From NCBI GenBank assembly GCA_020635075.1, contig JACKAM010000004.1, positions 310,001 to 374,000 of the forward strand: 64,000 nucleotides of DNA, written 5' to 3'. Under the pieces are notes generated by a model. The model had not been told where the DNA came from. It did not search any database and worked only from the letters and a program-made list of their open reading frames with translations. Positions 8,594 through 16,830 of the stretch are shown piece by piece. Source of the stretch: Pseudobdellovibrionaceae bacterium. Lineage in GTDB: Bacteria > Bdellovibrionota > Bdellovibrionia > Bdellovibrionales > UBA1609. Each line of letters begins with the position of its first letter. Position 1 is the stretch's first letter. A program made the translations under genes and the position numbers.

Positions 8594-9616
8594 CTAGAGA
8601 GTGGTTTCAGCCTGGAGGCGGATCTGAACGGCTGGATTCGCCTTAGGTGTTAAAATATCCGTGCTGCAATGACAGAAGTCTTTATTGCAAACAATAGGTC
8701 CGGTTGGAAAGTGCCAATCTTCATCGAACATATGTCCTAAAATGCCACCCACCTGGCAGCCGGCGCGCCAGACCTGGCCTTTGAAATCAATAAACAGCTG
8801 ATCAACACCAATGCCACAATTCCATCCCTTGAAATGGGCCAAATCATGATTGACCAACAAAGTAGGGTCCAAATGCTCAACAGATCCATCGGCATAGACA
8901 ATCTGTGAATCCAACTTGGATTCTTTCAGATACTTCATGGGCTTCCCGCCTAGCGTGTCCACGAACTCGCGATCCTGATTGATGAAATACTCTTCCTGCC
9001 AGGGCTCATACTCCTGTTGAAAAGGAGCCTCTGTTCCAAAACCGCCCAACACCCGAACTGGCCACAGGGAGTACCAATGGTCGCCAGGTGCGGCCTTGAG
9101 TCGCTTCATAAAATCAATCGATTTGTCCCACAGCTCTTTTTGTGGGGGCATCATCACGCGGACACCCAGGTGACACTTGCCAGACAGGTTGGTGGCATTT
9201 TGAATAACGATGTCATCCCGGTCTGCTTCAGGGTGATAGCTGATAGCCACCACATCAAACATATGGGCACACTTGGCAAAAAACTCAGGTCGCCGAGTGG
9301 CATTGGTGGTCAAGGCAATATTGACGCCACGGTCATATAGGTACTCACAGAGCTTAAAGAAGTCAGGCCAAATGCAGGGTTCACCGCCCGTAAATGAGAC
9401 CAAATACTCCTTGCCCATGGGATCGTAGTGCTTAAACACCCGCTCAAGAAAGGAAACCACCTGCTCGTATTTGAGCCATTTGTGGGAGCCTTCGTAATTG
9501 GCCGGATGGCAGTAGGAGCACTTCTGGTTGCATTGGTTGTGAATCATCCACATGACATGGAGAAGATTGTCTGACCGACTGTACTCAATGCGAGCAATGG
9601 GTTTATCGAGGTTCAA
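8594..9616 (-). CDS. Radical SAM protein with C-terminal SPASM-like domain (third of the trio)
   Basis: A 340-residue enzyme. The radical SAM motif CNQKCSYC lies at 29-36, followed by SFTGGEP near 80, the SAM-binding motif. The C-terminal quarter has a Cys-rich region (WNCGIG, AGCQVGG, IVCNKDFCHC) typical of an auxiliary-cluster SPASM/twitch domain. It starts at a TTG that overlaps the previous gene by 14 bp and has AAGGAG six bases upstream. It is a clear paralogue of the next gene on the chromosome (9603-10655), sharing the HNxCNxxCxYC core and the C-terminal pattern. It is the last gene of the thyA-folA-radical SAM minus-strand run. Substrate not known. Confidence 0.85.
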   Translation of the reverse strand: MNLDKPIARIEYSRSDNLLHVMWMIHNQCNQKCSYCHPANYEGSHKWLKYEQVVSFLERVFKHYDPMGKEYLVSFTGGEPCIWPDFFKLCEYLYDRGVNIALTTNATRRPEFFAKCAHMFDVVAISYHPEADRDDIVIQNATNLSGKCHLGVRVMMPPQKELWDKSIDFMKRLKAAPGDHWYSLWPVRVLGGFGTEAPFQQEYEPWQEEYFINQDREFVDTLGGKPMKYLKESKLDSQIVYADGSVEHLDPTLLVNHDLAHFKGWNCGIGVDQLFIDFKGQVWRAGCQVGGILGHMFDEDWHFPTGPIVCNKDFCHCSTDILTPKANPAVQIRLQAETTL

Positions 9617-10655
9617 GACATTCTCCTTGGGCTTGTTTGTTCAAAAACTCAGGCGCAAACTTGGAAATCTCAATGTTGGTGGGGCAGTTGCATGAGTGAG
9701 TCGTGCAAACTAAGGGTTTGGTCGGAAACCGAATGTTATTAGGCTCCGTCGCCCAGCCAATCACTCCTCCTAGTTTACAACCGCCACGATAAACTTCCCC
9801 ACCATAGCCAATAAATAGACTTTCCAGGCCCACATAGCAAGTCCACCCCCAGAAATCCGTGAAACCGGCGTTGATAAGATCGTTGGATTTGAGGAGCGCC
9901 TCTTTTCCATCGGAATAGGTCACAGAGTACTGCAAATAGGTGGAGGGCTCATATATCCACTCTGGGTAGGACTTATGGTGCTTCTGCGGAGTGTCTTGAA
10001 GGAGCCTGAGCTGTTCAGGCGTATATTGTTGCTTCACAATGTCGACGCCAAAATCATCCTGAAGGTGGACGTACTCATAGGCGTAATTTTGTAGTTCGGT
10101 TTGTATGCGATCAGTAAAATCCAGGCACTTCCTCCAGTAGACGGGATCGGCCATCATTGAAAAGCGAATTGCGGGCAGGCAGATTTCCCGATCTTTCTCA
10201 AACTGTTTGAGGGTTGCCATGAGTCTATCGTCATCAACAAATTCCGGTTGATAGGAAAAAGCCAGCCACTCAAACTCTTTGGCGAAATCGACCCAATAAT
10301 TGGGATGAACACTGGCATTGGTGGTCAATCCCAGGCGAATGCCCTTGCCGCGGGCGTAAAGGCACAGCTCTTTGAAGCCCTTCCAAAGAGTGGGTTCGCC
10401 ACCGGTAAAAGAGAGAAGAATCTCCTTGTATCCGAGCCTTCCGCAGTAGTGTTCGACCAATTTATCAATCAGCTGCCTGGCCAGCTCAATAGACAGCCAC
10501 TTTTCCGAACCAACTTTGTTGTAATCAGGGCAGTAGTTGCAATCAAAGTTACATCGGTTGTGGAGTGACCAACAGATATGAAGATCAATCTTGGACCCTC
10601 TGGCCTTGGTAATCTGAATGGGGTAGGGTTGCGCCTTAGTCATGGGCTTACTCAT
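9603..10655 (-). CDS. Radical SAM protein with C-terminal SPASM-like domain (second of the trio)
   Basis: A 350-residue protein with CNFDCNYC at 35-42 and SFTGGEPTLW near 86. The C-terminal part repeats the same Cys pattern as its paralogue (WTCYVGL, GGCKLGG, LVCTTHSCNCP). The ATG at 10655 overlaps the preceding radical SAM gene by 8 bp and there is no strong ribosome binding site, which suggests translational coupling. Two paralogues in tandem may act on related substrates or as a pair. No precursor-peptide gene was seen nearby, so a peptide-modifying role is not supported by context. Confidence 0.85.
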   Translation of the reverse strand: MSKPMTKAQPYPIQITKARGSKIDLHICWSLHNRCNFDCNYCPDYNKVGSEKWLSIELARQLIDKLVEHYCGRLGYKEILLSFTGGEPTLWKGFKELCLYARGKGIRLGLTTNASVHPNYWVDFAKEFEWLAFSYQPEFVDDDRLMATLKQFEKDREICLPAIRFSMMADPVYWRKCLDFTDRIQTELQNYAYEYVHLQDDFGVDIVKQQYTPEQLRLLQDTPQKHHKSYPEWIYEPSTYLQYSVTYSDGKEALLKSNDLINAGFTDFWGWTCYVGLESLFIGYGGEVYRGGCKLGGVIGWATEPNNIRFPTKPLVCTTHSCNCPTNIEISKFAPEFLNKQAQGECLEPR

Positions 10656-11625
10656 CTAGCAATGTATTGCGGTCACTCTTACTACTGCGTGGTCGAAATT
10701 TAGAAATATTGACCTTTTCCTTTTTGGCATTTTTTTGCGGGAAGTAGTCTTCGAGCCAATCGCCCTCAATCTGTTGCAGTTCCTCGGTGGTGTAGGATTC
10801 AGGGTAGACTTTGCCCTTTGAGGCTCCGCCCCCTTCGAGCATGGGAATTAGCTTAAACTCAATCCCCTGTTTGCCAAATTCTTCGCGGTATTCGTCCAGG
10901 CGTTCAAACAGTGAGGGGTGGGCGACGGCGGTGATATAAAATCGCTCAAACCCGGAATCCACCATGGCTTTGTAGCTATCGAAAAACTGCTGAGTGATGT
11001 TCTTGCGTTGCATGGGATGAATATGCAGGGAAATATGAACATTGCTAATCTGTTCGTGGGGAACCCTGGTCCAAAATTCATGGGGTACCGCACATAGGTT
11101 TGTGTTGGCTCCTATCATATGCCCCCGCTCAGCAAGACGCTCGCAAACCTCAACCACATTGGGCACGAGAAAGGGTTCGCCACCCATCAGTGAAAAACAA
11201 AACTTCAGGCCGGACTCATCAACCACCTTGAGCATCGAATCAATGGGCACTGGCTTGGAGCGGGTTTTCTTGTCTTTGGTGTCAGTCGCACGATCAGGAC
11301 CCGTCACAATACAATACTCGCACATCATTTGGCATTCGTAGGTGATGTGCCAGTGGGCAAACACATCGTAGGGAACCGGTCGTGTTGCGGGCTCGCCCTT
11401 GGCAATGGCATGGAGGTCTTTTTCAAAGGCCCAAAGGGGGCAAGCGCAGTGAACCAAATCACAATTGATCAGCTGGTTGCGAAGCTTAAAGCCGCCCTCG
11501 TAGATGTTACCCAGATTTTCAGACTTGCGGTCCCAGCAAACATTCATACTGCCGTCTGGCAGAATCGATACGGCGTTGATCCCGGCATTGCAGACCCACT
11601 TGGAGCCAGCCTCTGGTTTTTCCAT
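10648..11625 (-). CDS. Radical SAM protein with SPASM-like domain at the N terminus (first of the trio)
   Basis: A 325-residue protein. Residues 1-65 look like a SPASM/twitch domain (C12, PDGSMNVCW with C30, LGNIYEG, then C55, C60, C62). The radical SAM core comes after it, with CQMMCEYC at 98-105 and SLMGGEP near 145. This is the reverse of the domain order in the two paralogous genes that follow. The ATG at 11625 is preceded by GGAGGAAT. It lies 64 bp after folA and overlaps the next radical SAM gene by 8 bp. The C-terminal tail is Lys/Arg/Ser-rich. Substrate unknown. Confidence 0.83.
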   Translation of the reverse strand: MEKPEAGSKWVCNAGINAVSILPDGSMNVCWDRKSENLGNIYEGGFKLRNQLINCDLVHCACPLWAFEKDLHAIAKGEPATRPVPYDVFAHWHITYECQMMCEYCIVTGPDRATDTKDKKTRSKPVPIDSMLKVVDESGLKFCFSLMGGEPFLVPNVVEVCERLAERGHMIGANTNLCAVPHEFWTRVPHEQISNVHISLHIHPMQRKNITQQFFDSYKAMVDSGFERFYITAVAHPSLFERLDEYREEFGKQGIEFKLIPMLEGGGASKGKVYPESYTTEELQQIEGDWLEDYFPQKNAKKEKVNISKFRPRSSKSDRNTLLDE

Positions 11626-11689
11626 CTATATTATTCCTCCATGAAATCAGGCAAAGGCTAGAATCCATCACCCTTTCAGGTGATGGCAA

Positions 11690-12184
11690 CTATTTTCTTT
11701 TGAAGGTGAGAAAGGTGAATGGAACGGGCTCCTGGCGCTCGTTACGCTCGATTTCCTCAAATTTATCCAAAGGCATTTGAGGGTAATAGGTGTCGCCGGG
11801 GATTTCCTGGTGAATGCGGGTCAGGTAGATCTTATCCACCATATCCATCGATTGTTCAAAAATTTCGCCGCCACCGGCGATAAAAATCTCTTCACCCCAA
11901 GTGGCAGATTCTCTTTCGCAGTAGGCTATGGCTTCCGCAAGGGAGGGAAATACAGCAGTCCCTTCCGGATGGTAATCTTTCTGTCGAGTGACGATGACAT
12001 TCAAGCGTTTGGGCAGGGGACGGCCGACGGATTCGTAGGTTTTTCTGCCCATAATAATGGCGTGACCCAAAGTCTTATCTTTAAAAAATTTGAGATCTTC
12101 AGGGATATGCCAGGGCAATCCACCCTCACGACCAATAACGTCGTTCTCTGCTGCCGCAACAATGTGGGAGAGGGTTACGGTCAT
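11690..12184 (-). CDS. folA: Dihydrofolate reductase
   Basis: A 164-residue enzyme that reduces dihydrofolate to tetrahydrofolate with NADPH in the cytoplasm. The N terminus has the typical AAAENDVIGREGGLPWHIPEDLK pattern in two parts (VIG, then LPWHIPEDL with the catalytic acidic residue), followed by IIMGRKTYESVGRPLPKR and the late IFIAGGGEIFEQ. Length is normal for bacterial FolA. Its start overlaps the end of thyA by 4 bp, so the two are coupled: thymidylate synthase makes dihydrofolate and this enzyme recycles it. Confidence 0.97.
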   Translation of the reverse strand: MTVTLSHIVAAAENDVIGREGGLPWHIPEDLKFFKDKTLGHAIIMGRKTYESVGRPLPKRLNVIVTRQKDYHPEGTAVFPSLAEAIAYCERESATWGEEIFIAGGGEIFEQSMDMVDKIYLTRIHQEIPGDTYYPQMPLDKFEEIERNERQEPVPFTFLTFKRK

Positions 12185-12975
12185 ACCGATACCTCGGCCT
12201 TGATATGGGGGTCAGGATTGTACTCAACCAACTGAAAATCCTCGAACTTAAAATCAAAAATGCTCTTAACTGAAGGGTCAATCAACATTTTTGGCCCTTC
12301 TTTGGGAGCCCTGGTTAACTGAAGGCGAGCTTGATCGAGATGGTTCAGATACAAATGGGCATCACCAAAAGTGTGAATGAATTCACCAGGAGCCAAATCA
12401 CAAACCTGAGCCATCATCATGGTCAATAGACTGTAGCTGGCAATGTTGAAGGGCACACCCAGAAAAACATCGGCCGAACGCTGGTACATCTGGCAACTAA
12501 GGCGGCCATTGCTGACGTAAAACTGAAAAAAGGCATGGCAGGGAGGTAGTGCCATCTTATCCAACTCTCCAGGATTAAATGCGACCACCACCAGTCGACG
12601 AGAGTCAGGATTCGCTTTGATTTGCTCAACCACTTGAGAAATCTGATCTACGGTATTGCCATCGGGAGTTTTCCAAGATCTCCATTGGGCACCATACACG
12701 GGCCCTAAGTTACCTTCTTCATCGGCCCACTCGTCCCAGATGCGCACATTATTTTCTTTGAGATACTTGATGTTGGTGTCGCCACTTAAAAACCACAAAA
12801 GTTCATGAATGATTGAGCGTAAATGAAGTTTTTTGGTGGTCAATAGTGGAAAGCTCTTTTGCAAATCAAAGCGCATTTGATGCCCAAACACACTCAGGGT
12901 GCCCGTGCCCGTGCGATCCGCTTTCTCTGTGCCTTCGTCGAGTATCCGTGACATCAGGTTCAGGTATTGTTTCAT
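12181..12975 (-). CDS. thyA: Thymidylate synthase
   Basis: A 264-residue enzyme that methylates dUMP to dTMP using methylene-tetrahydrofolate. Length equals that of E. coli ThyA. Diagnostic motifs are DRTGTGTLSVFG near the start, the catalytic Cys in LPPCHAFFQF, QRSADVFLGVPFNIASY and HTFGDAHLYLNH. The ATG has an AAGGAG site upstream. It is the first gene of a minus-strand run thyA-folA followed by three radical SAM genes. A plausible sigma-70 promoter lies 25-53 bp upstream. Confidence 0.98.
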   Translation of the reverse strand: MKQYLNLMSRILDEGTEKADRTGTGTLSVFGHQMRFDLQKSFPLLTTKKLHLRSIIHELLWFLSGDTNIKYLKENNVRIWDEWADEEGNLGPVYGAQWRSWKTPDGNTVDQISQVVEQIKANPDSRRLVVVAFNPGELDKMALPPCHAFFQFYVSNGRLSCQMYQRSADVFLGVPFNIASYSLLTMMMAQVCDLAPGEFIHTFGDAHLYLNHLDQARLQLTRAPKEGPKMLIDPSVKSIFDFKFEDFQLVEYNPDPHIKAEVSV

Positions 12976-12999
12976 GGAGTCTCCTTCTTAACTGACTCG

Positions 13000-13028
13000 A
13001 CCATAACGTGTGGATTTTTGCCAGCCAA
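13000..13028 (-). promoter_or_regulatory. Putative sigma-70 promoter of thyA-folA
   Basis: Minus strand TTGGCT (13028-13023), 17-base spacer, TATGGT (13005-13000). Both boxes match four of six consensus bases with ideal spacing. The start of transcription would fall about 18 bases before the thyA ATG. Confidence 0.45.
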
Positions 13029-13124
13029 GTCCGGACATAAGGGGTCACAAAACAAGTTGAGAACTAAATCTAGGAGTGGTCCTGCGTCATTGGTGGAGCC
13101 ATCGGCAAAAGCTGAAGGCCATCC

Positions 13125-13153
13125 TTTACTCGGCGCACCAGGTTTGCTATGAA
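13125..13153 (+). promoter_or_regulatory. Putative sigma-70 promoter of the HD-domain gene
   Basis: TTTACT (13125-13130), 17-base spacer, TATGAA (13148-13153), about 33 bp before the ATG at 13187. Four of six consensus bases are present in each box. Confidence 0.4.
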
Positions 13154-13186
13154 AATGGGCTTCTAGCTCGGGAGTGAGAAAGCAAA

Positions 13187-14494
13187 ATGGAAATTCGTGA
13201 TCCCATCCACGGCTCGTTGCCCCTGGAAGACGGCGAGGTCGCCGTCCTGGACACCGCTGTCTATCAGCGGTTGAGGGCCATCAAACAGCTCGGTTTTATG
13301 GAGTTTAGCTTCCCGGGCGCTACCCACAGTCGCTACCTCCACTCCCTTGGGGTCTGCCACTTGGCGGGGCAAGCCTTTGATCACATTTTCGCCCATTACC
13401 CTTTTCGCTCAAGCGAAACTTATAGGAGGCTGAAGCAATCGCTTCGTCTCGCAGCTCTGCTTCACGATGTTGGCCACGGTCCTCTAAGTCATACCACGGA
13501 GGAGGTGATGCCTCCACTGAGGGATTTGGGTGTCGGGGTCTACAAGAGGCGCCGGGCGGGATGGGAAAAAGATGACGATCATCACCGTCAGGCTAACCAC
13601 GAAGATTACACCATCAAGTTCTTAACTGACTCCAGTCTAACTCCAGTTCTAAAGCGCGAGTTCCCAGGTATTGATCCCCTCCATATTGCCTGTCTCGTGG
13701 ATAAGTCCCTTGAATGTCCCGATGACTTTTTCCGTGAGGACGACCACGATTTTCGCACCATTCTCAGCCAGATTGTAAGTTCTGAAATGGATGTGGACCG
13801 CATGGATTACCTGGAGAGGGATGCCTATTTTTGTGGAACCAACTACGGTCGGGTGGAGCTGAACTGGTTGTTGGGCAATTTGACCTACCATGAGGTCGAG
13901 GGGAACCTCCATTTGGCCTTAAATCGCCGGGCTCTTTATACCTTCGATGATTTCCTCTTAGCCCGTCACCATATGCACTTGATGGTCTATTTTCATCACA
14001 AGTCGATCATCTATGAAGAAATGTTGATGCGCTATCTGGCCAGTGATGAGTGCCAGTTTTTCTTGCCATCCGATATTGAGGAATACATTGGCTATACGGA
14101 CTATGCCTTGTTTCAACACCTCTCCCAGGTGGACAACCGTTGGGCGCGTCGGGTTGCGGAGACTCGACCTTTCAGAATGCTGTTTGAGTACCACTCGACC
14201 GAAGCCAACAAACGCACAGAAAAGATGGAGAAATTCCTTAACGGTGAGGGAGTTGAGACCATTTTGGCCAGTACGACGACGCGATTGAGCAAATACCATA
14301 GTCCCAGTGCGGAAGAGCGATCCGTTCAGATCTACGTAGTGGACCAGTACGATCGCCAGGCGAAGCCCTATCCCATTGAGAAATCCACGGAGATTTTTCA
14401 AAAATACGAAGAGATTCGCCGCATCGAGAGGATCTATGTGGCACCAGAGGACTTTGATCGGGCGGAAAAGGTCATGCTCGACAATCGACTCTAA
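13187..14494 (+). CDS. HD-superfamily phosphohydrolase (dNTPase/SAMHD1-like)
   Basis: A 435-residue protein of the HD phosphohydrolase group that includes SAMHD1 and bacterial dNTP triphosphohydrolases. Metal ligands are visible as HSRYLHSLGV (first His), ALLHDVGHGPLSH (the HD pair near residue 90), and the distal Asp in SSEMDVDRMDYLERDA near 205, a segment typical of this family. The opening IRDPIHGSLPL is also typical. Activity on dNTPs is likely but not proven; some relatives act on other nucleotides. It is divergent from thyA-folA, which also controls the dNTP pool, and this neighbourhood mildly supports a dNTP role. Confidence 0.85.
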   Translation: MEIRDPIHGSLPLEDGEVAVLDTAVYQRLRAIKQLGFMEFSFPGATHSRYLHSLGVCHLAGQAFDHIFAHYPFRSSETYRRLKQSLRLAALLHDVGHGPLSHTTEEVMPPLRDLGVGVYKRRRAGWEKDDDHHRQANHEDYTIKFLTDSSLTPVLKREFPGIDPLHIACLVDKSLECPDDFFREDDHDFRTILSQIVSSEMDVDRMDYLERDAYFCGTNYGRVELNWLLGNLTYHEVEGNLHLALNRRALYTFDDFLLARHHMHLMVYFHHKSIIYEEMLMRYLASDECQFFLPSDIEEYIGYTDYALFQHLSQVDNRWARRVAETRPFRMLFEYHSTEANKRTEKMEKFLNGEGVETILASTTTRLSKYHSPSAEERSVQIYVVDQYDRQAKPYPIEKSTEIFQKYEEIRRIERIYVAPEDFDRAEKVMLDNRL

Positions 14495-14502
14495 GTTAGC
14501 CG

Positions 14503-14531
14503 TTGTGACCTATTCATCGCCTTGCTATCCT
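14503..14531 (+). promoter_or_regulatory. Putative sigma-70 promoter of the carbamoyltransferase operon
   Basis: TTGTGA (14503-14508), 17-base spacer, TATCCT (14526-14531), about 57 bp before the ATG at 14589. Moderate match to both boxes. Confidence 0.4.
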
Positions 14532-14588
14532 TTGTAGTGGTTTTGTGGGCCCAAGGCGGGCTGAGTAAGCCAATTCAAGGATGAGAAA

Positions 14589-16424
14589 ATGTTGATTCTG
14601 GGGATATCATGCTATTATCACGACAGTGCCGCCGTTCTGTTAAAGGATGGCGAGATTCTGGCTGCCGCCCAAGAGGAAAGATTTACGAGAAAAAAGCATG
14701 ATCCGGCCTTCCCTAGGGAGGCCGTTCTCTTTTGCCTAAAGCAGGCAGGGGTTAAACTTGGTGATGTGGATTACATCGCTTATTACGATAAGCCCTTTTT
14801 GACTTTTGAAAGGCTCATCGAAACCTACATTGCATTAGCGCCAAAAGGGTGGAGAAGTTTTGTCACCTCAATGCCGGTTTGGTTAAAGGACAAGCTGAAT
14901 CTCAAATGGTTGCTCAAACGTGAACTGGCCGATCTCGAAGAAGGATTAAAGACCAAAGATCTACCCCCCTTGCTATTCTCCCGTCACCATCTCTCCCATG
15001 CAGCCAGCGCATTTTATCCCAGTCCCTTTAAAGAAGCAGCGGTGCTTTGTTTAGATGGGGTGGGCGAGTGGGCAACAACTTCAGTATGGACCGGGCGGGG
15101 AAAGGATTTGAAGCCCGAATGGGAAATTCGTTTTCCTCACTCTTTAGGGCTTCTTTATTCTGCTTTTACCTACTTCACCGGGTTCAAAGTAAATTCCGGT
15201 GAGTACAAACTGATGGGATTGGCGCCTTACGGTGAGCCTCTGTATGTGAATCAGATCCGCGATCATCTGATTGATATTAAAGAAGACGGCACATTCAGGC
15301 TGAATCTTGAGTACTTTGATTTTGCTACCGGCCTTAAAATGACAAATAAAAAGTTCAACCAGCTTTTTGGAGGGCCCGAGAGAAAAACCGAAGCTCCGGT
15401 CACGGTTCGAGAAATGGACATTGCCCGTTCTATTCAGCAAGTCACCGAAGAGGTGGTCTTAAAACTGGCGCGAACCATTCGCAAAGAGACGGGCATGACC
15501 AACCTGTGTATGGCCGGCGGAGTGGCCCTCAATTGCGTCGCCAATGGGAAGCTGGTGGACGAGAAAGTTTTTGCAGGATTATGGGTGCAGCCCGCAGCAG
15601 GTGATGCCGGAGGCGCACTGGGGGCGGCCCTCTGTGCCTGGCATCAGCACTTGGGTAATGAAAGGGCACTGGCCGTCGGCGACAAGATGCACGGTTCCTA
15701 CCTGGGGCCAGAGTATGGACCAAAGGAGATCGAGCAATTTTTGGCTGCTCAGGGGGCGCCGGCCCATCGCTACTCTGAGGTGGATCTGGTCGAAAAAGTC
15801 TCATCACTTTTAGCTGAAGGCAATGTCATCGGATGGTACCAAGGCCGTATGGAGTATGGCCCAAGGGCTTTGGGCAACCGGTCGATTTTGGGTGATGCGC
15901 GAAGTCCTGAAATGCAGACGACAATGAATTTGAAAATCAAATTTCGCGAATCCTTCCGGCCTTTCGCCCCGGCGGTCCTTGCTGAAAAAAGCGATCAGGT
16001 CTTCACCTTAGGTGCGGAAAGTCCCTATATGCTCCTGGTCGGTCATATCGGCGAGGGTTGGCGCAAACCGACCAACGGATCTGAGAAGGGGAAGCGGGGG
16101 TTGGATCAGCTAAAGGTCCAGAGGTCAGCCATACCGGCGATCACCCATGTTGATTACTCCGCTCGGGTGCAAACTGTTCATTTAGAAACCAATCCCCTGT
16201 TTCATCAGCTTCTTGAGAAGTTTGAGGCGAAAACCCAGACGCCCGTCCTGGTAAACACTTCTTTCAATGTTAGAGGTGAACCAATTGTCTGTCGCCCTGA
16301 GGAAGCCTATAATTGCTTTATGCAGACCAATATCGATTACCTTGTGCTTGGCCCCTATGTGCTTGCCAAGACTGAGCAAAAGGGAAGTCGTGAGGACTTT
16401 GCCCAAAAGTTTGAACTGGATTAG
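14589..16424 (+). CDS. Carbamoyltransferase, NodU/CmcH family
   Basis: A 611-residue enzyme that transfers a carbamoyl group from carbamoyl phosphate (via an adenylate) to a hydroxyl, often on a sugar or natural product. The N-terminal Kae1-like domain begins MLILGISCYYHDSAA and has EERFTRKKHD, HHLSHAASAF (metal-binding His) and LDGVGEWATTS. The C-terminal YrdC-like domain has GRMEYGPRALGNRSILGDAR and FRPFAPAVL. Length is normal for the family. It is followed 3 bp later by an SxtJ-type gene and then a DUF5989-type gene, a conserved arrangement that I know from other genomes. In a glycosyltransferase-rich island the substrate is probably a surface glycan; that is inference. Confidence 0.93.
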   Translation: MLILGISCYYHDSAAVLLKDGEILAAAQEERFTRKKHDPAFPREAVLFCLKQAGVKLGDVDYIAYYDKPFLTFERLIETYIALAPKGWRSFVTSMPVWLKDKLNLKWLLKRELADLEEGLKTKDLPPLLFSRHHLSHAASAFYPSPFKEAAVLCLDGVGEWATTSVWTGRGKDLKPEWEIRFPHSLGLLYSAFTYFTGFKVNSGEYKLMGLAPYGEPLYVNQIRDHLIDIKEDGTFRLNLEYFDFATGLKMTNKKFNQLFGGPERKTEAPVTVREMDIARSIQQVTEEVVLKLARTIRKETGMTNLCMAGGVALNCVANGKLVDEKVFAGLWVQPAAGDAGGALGAALCAWHQHLGNERALAVGDKMHGSYLGPEYGPKEIEQFLAAQGAPAHRYSEVDLVEKVSSLLAEGNVIGWYQGRMEYGPRALGNRSILGDARSPEMQTTMNLKIKFRESFRPFAPAVLAEKSDQVFTLGAESPYMLLVGHIGEGWRKPTNGSEKGKRGLDQLKVQRSAIPAITHVDYSARVQTVHLETNPLFHQLLEKFEAKTQTPVLVNTSFNVRGEPIVCRPEEAYNCFMQTNIDYLVLGPYVLAKTEQKGSREDFAQKFELD

Positions 16425-16427
16425 CGG

Positions 16428-16664
16428 ATGAAAGAGTTTTTTAAATCAATCTACGCCAAATGGATGAAGTTCAGTCATTTCCTTGGTCTTATAGTCACCG
16501 GGTTTTGGTTAACCGTGTTTTACTATTTGGTTCTTACTTCTATTGGATTAATGTGGCGATTATTGGGTAAAGACCCCCTTCGCCTCAAGTGGGATTCGAA
16601 TCTTGAGAGTTATCGTGAACCAAGCGATCTTCTTGATCCGCGACACATGGAGCATCCCTATTGA
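16428..16664 (+). CDS. SxtJ-family small membrane protein
   Basis: A 78-residue protein with one long hydrophobic stretch (residues about 17-45) and a polar C-terminal tail ending DPRHMEHPY. The pattern KWMKFSHFLG then a membrane segment then LGKDPL is characteristic of the SxtJ family that accompanies NodU-type carbamoyltransferases. It starts 3 bp after the carbamoyltransferase stop. Its role is not established; it may anchor the enzyme or a partner at the membrane. Confidence 0.8.
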   Translation: MKEFFKSIYAKWMKFSHFLGLIVTGFWLTVFYYLVLTSIGLMWRLLGKDPLRLKWDSNLESYREPSDLLDPRHMEHPY

Positions 16665-16675
16665 TTAAAGACCTA

Positions 16676-16816
16676 ATGACAGACTTCTGGGGATTCATGA
16701 AAGTACGTAAGAAGTTTTGGTTAGCGCCAATTATTCTCGTACTGATTTTGCTCGGGCTTCTGCTGGTGTTTGCCCAGACGAGTCCTCTTGCCCCCTTTAT
16801 CTATCCGTTGTTTTAG
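16676..16816 (+). CDS. DUF5989-family membrane microprotein
   Basis: A 46-residue protein beginning MTDFWGFMKVRKKFWLAP, followed by a single transmembrane segment (residues about 17-33) and a short tail SPLAPFIYPLF. The pattern (FW, basic KVRKKFW, TM, then a Pro-rich FIYxLF end) is that of DUF5989. The gene lies 11 bp after the SxtJ gene and 14 bp before the next membrane protein, so it is co-transcribed. It is short enough to be missed by gene finders. Together with the two upstream genes it completes a carbamoyltransferase / SxtJ / DUF5989 cassette. Function unknown. Confidence 0.8.
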   Translation: MTDFWGFMKVRKKFWLAPIILVLILLGLLLVFAQTSPLAPFIYPLF

Positions 16817-16830
16817 CGAGTTAGGGTGAG

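Noticed and set aside
10721..10745. TTGGCA followed by T run and TTGCGG
   Set aside because: Wrong spacing for sigma-54 and it lies inside a radical SAM coding region.
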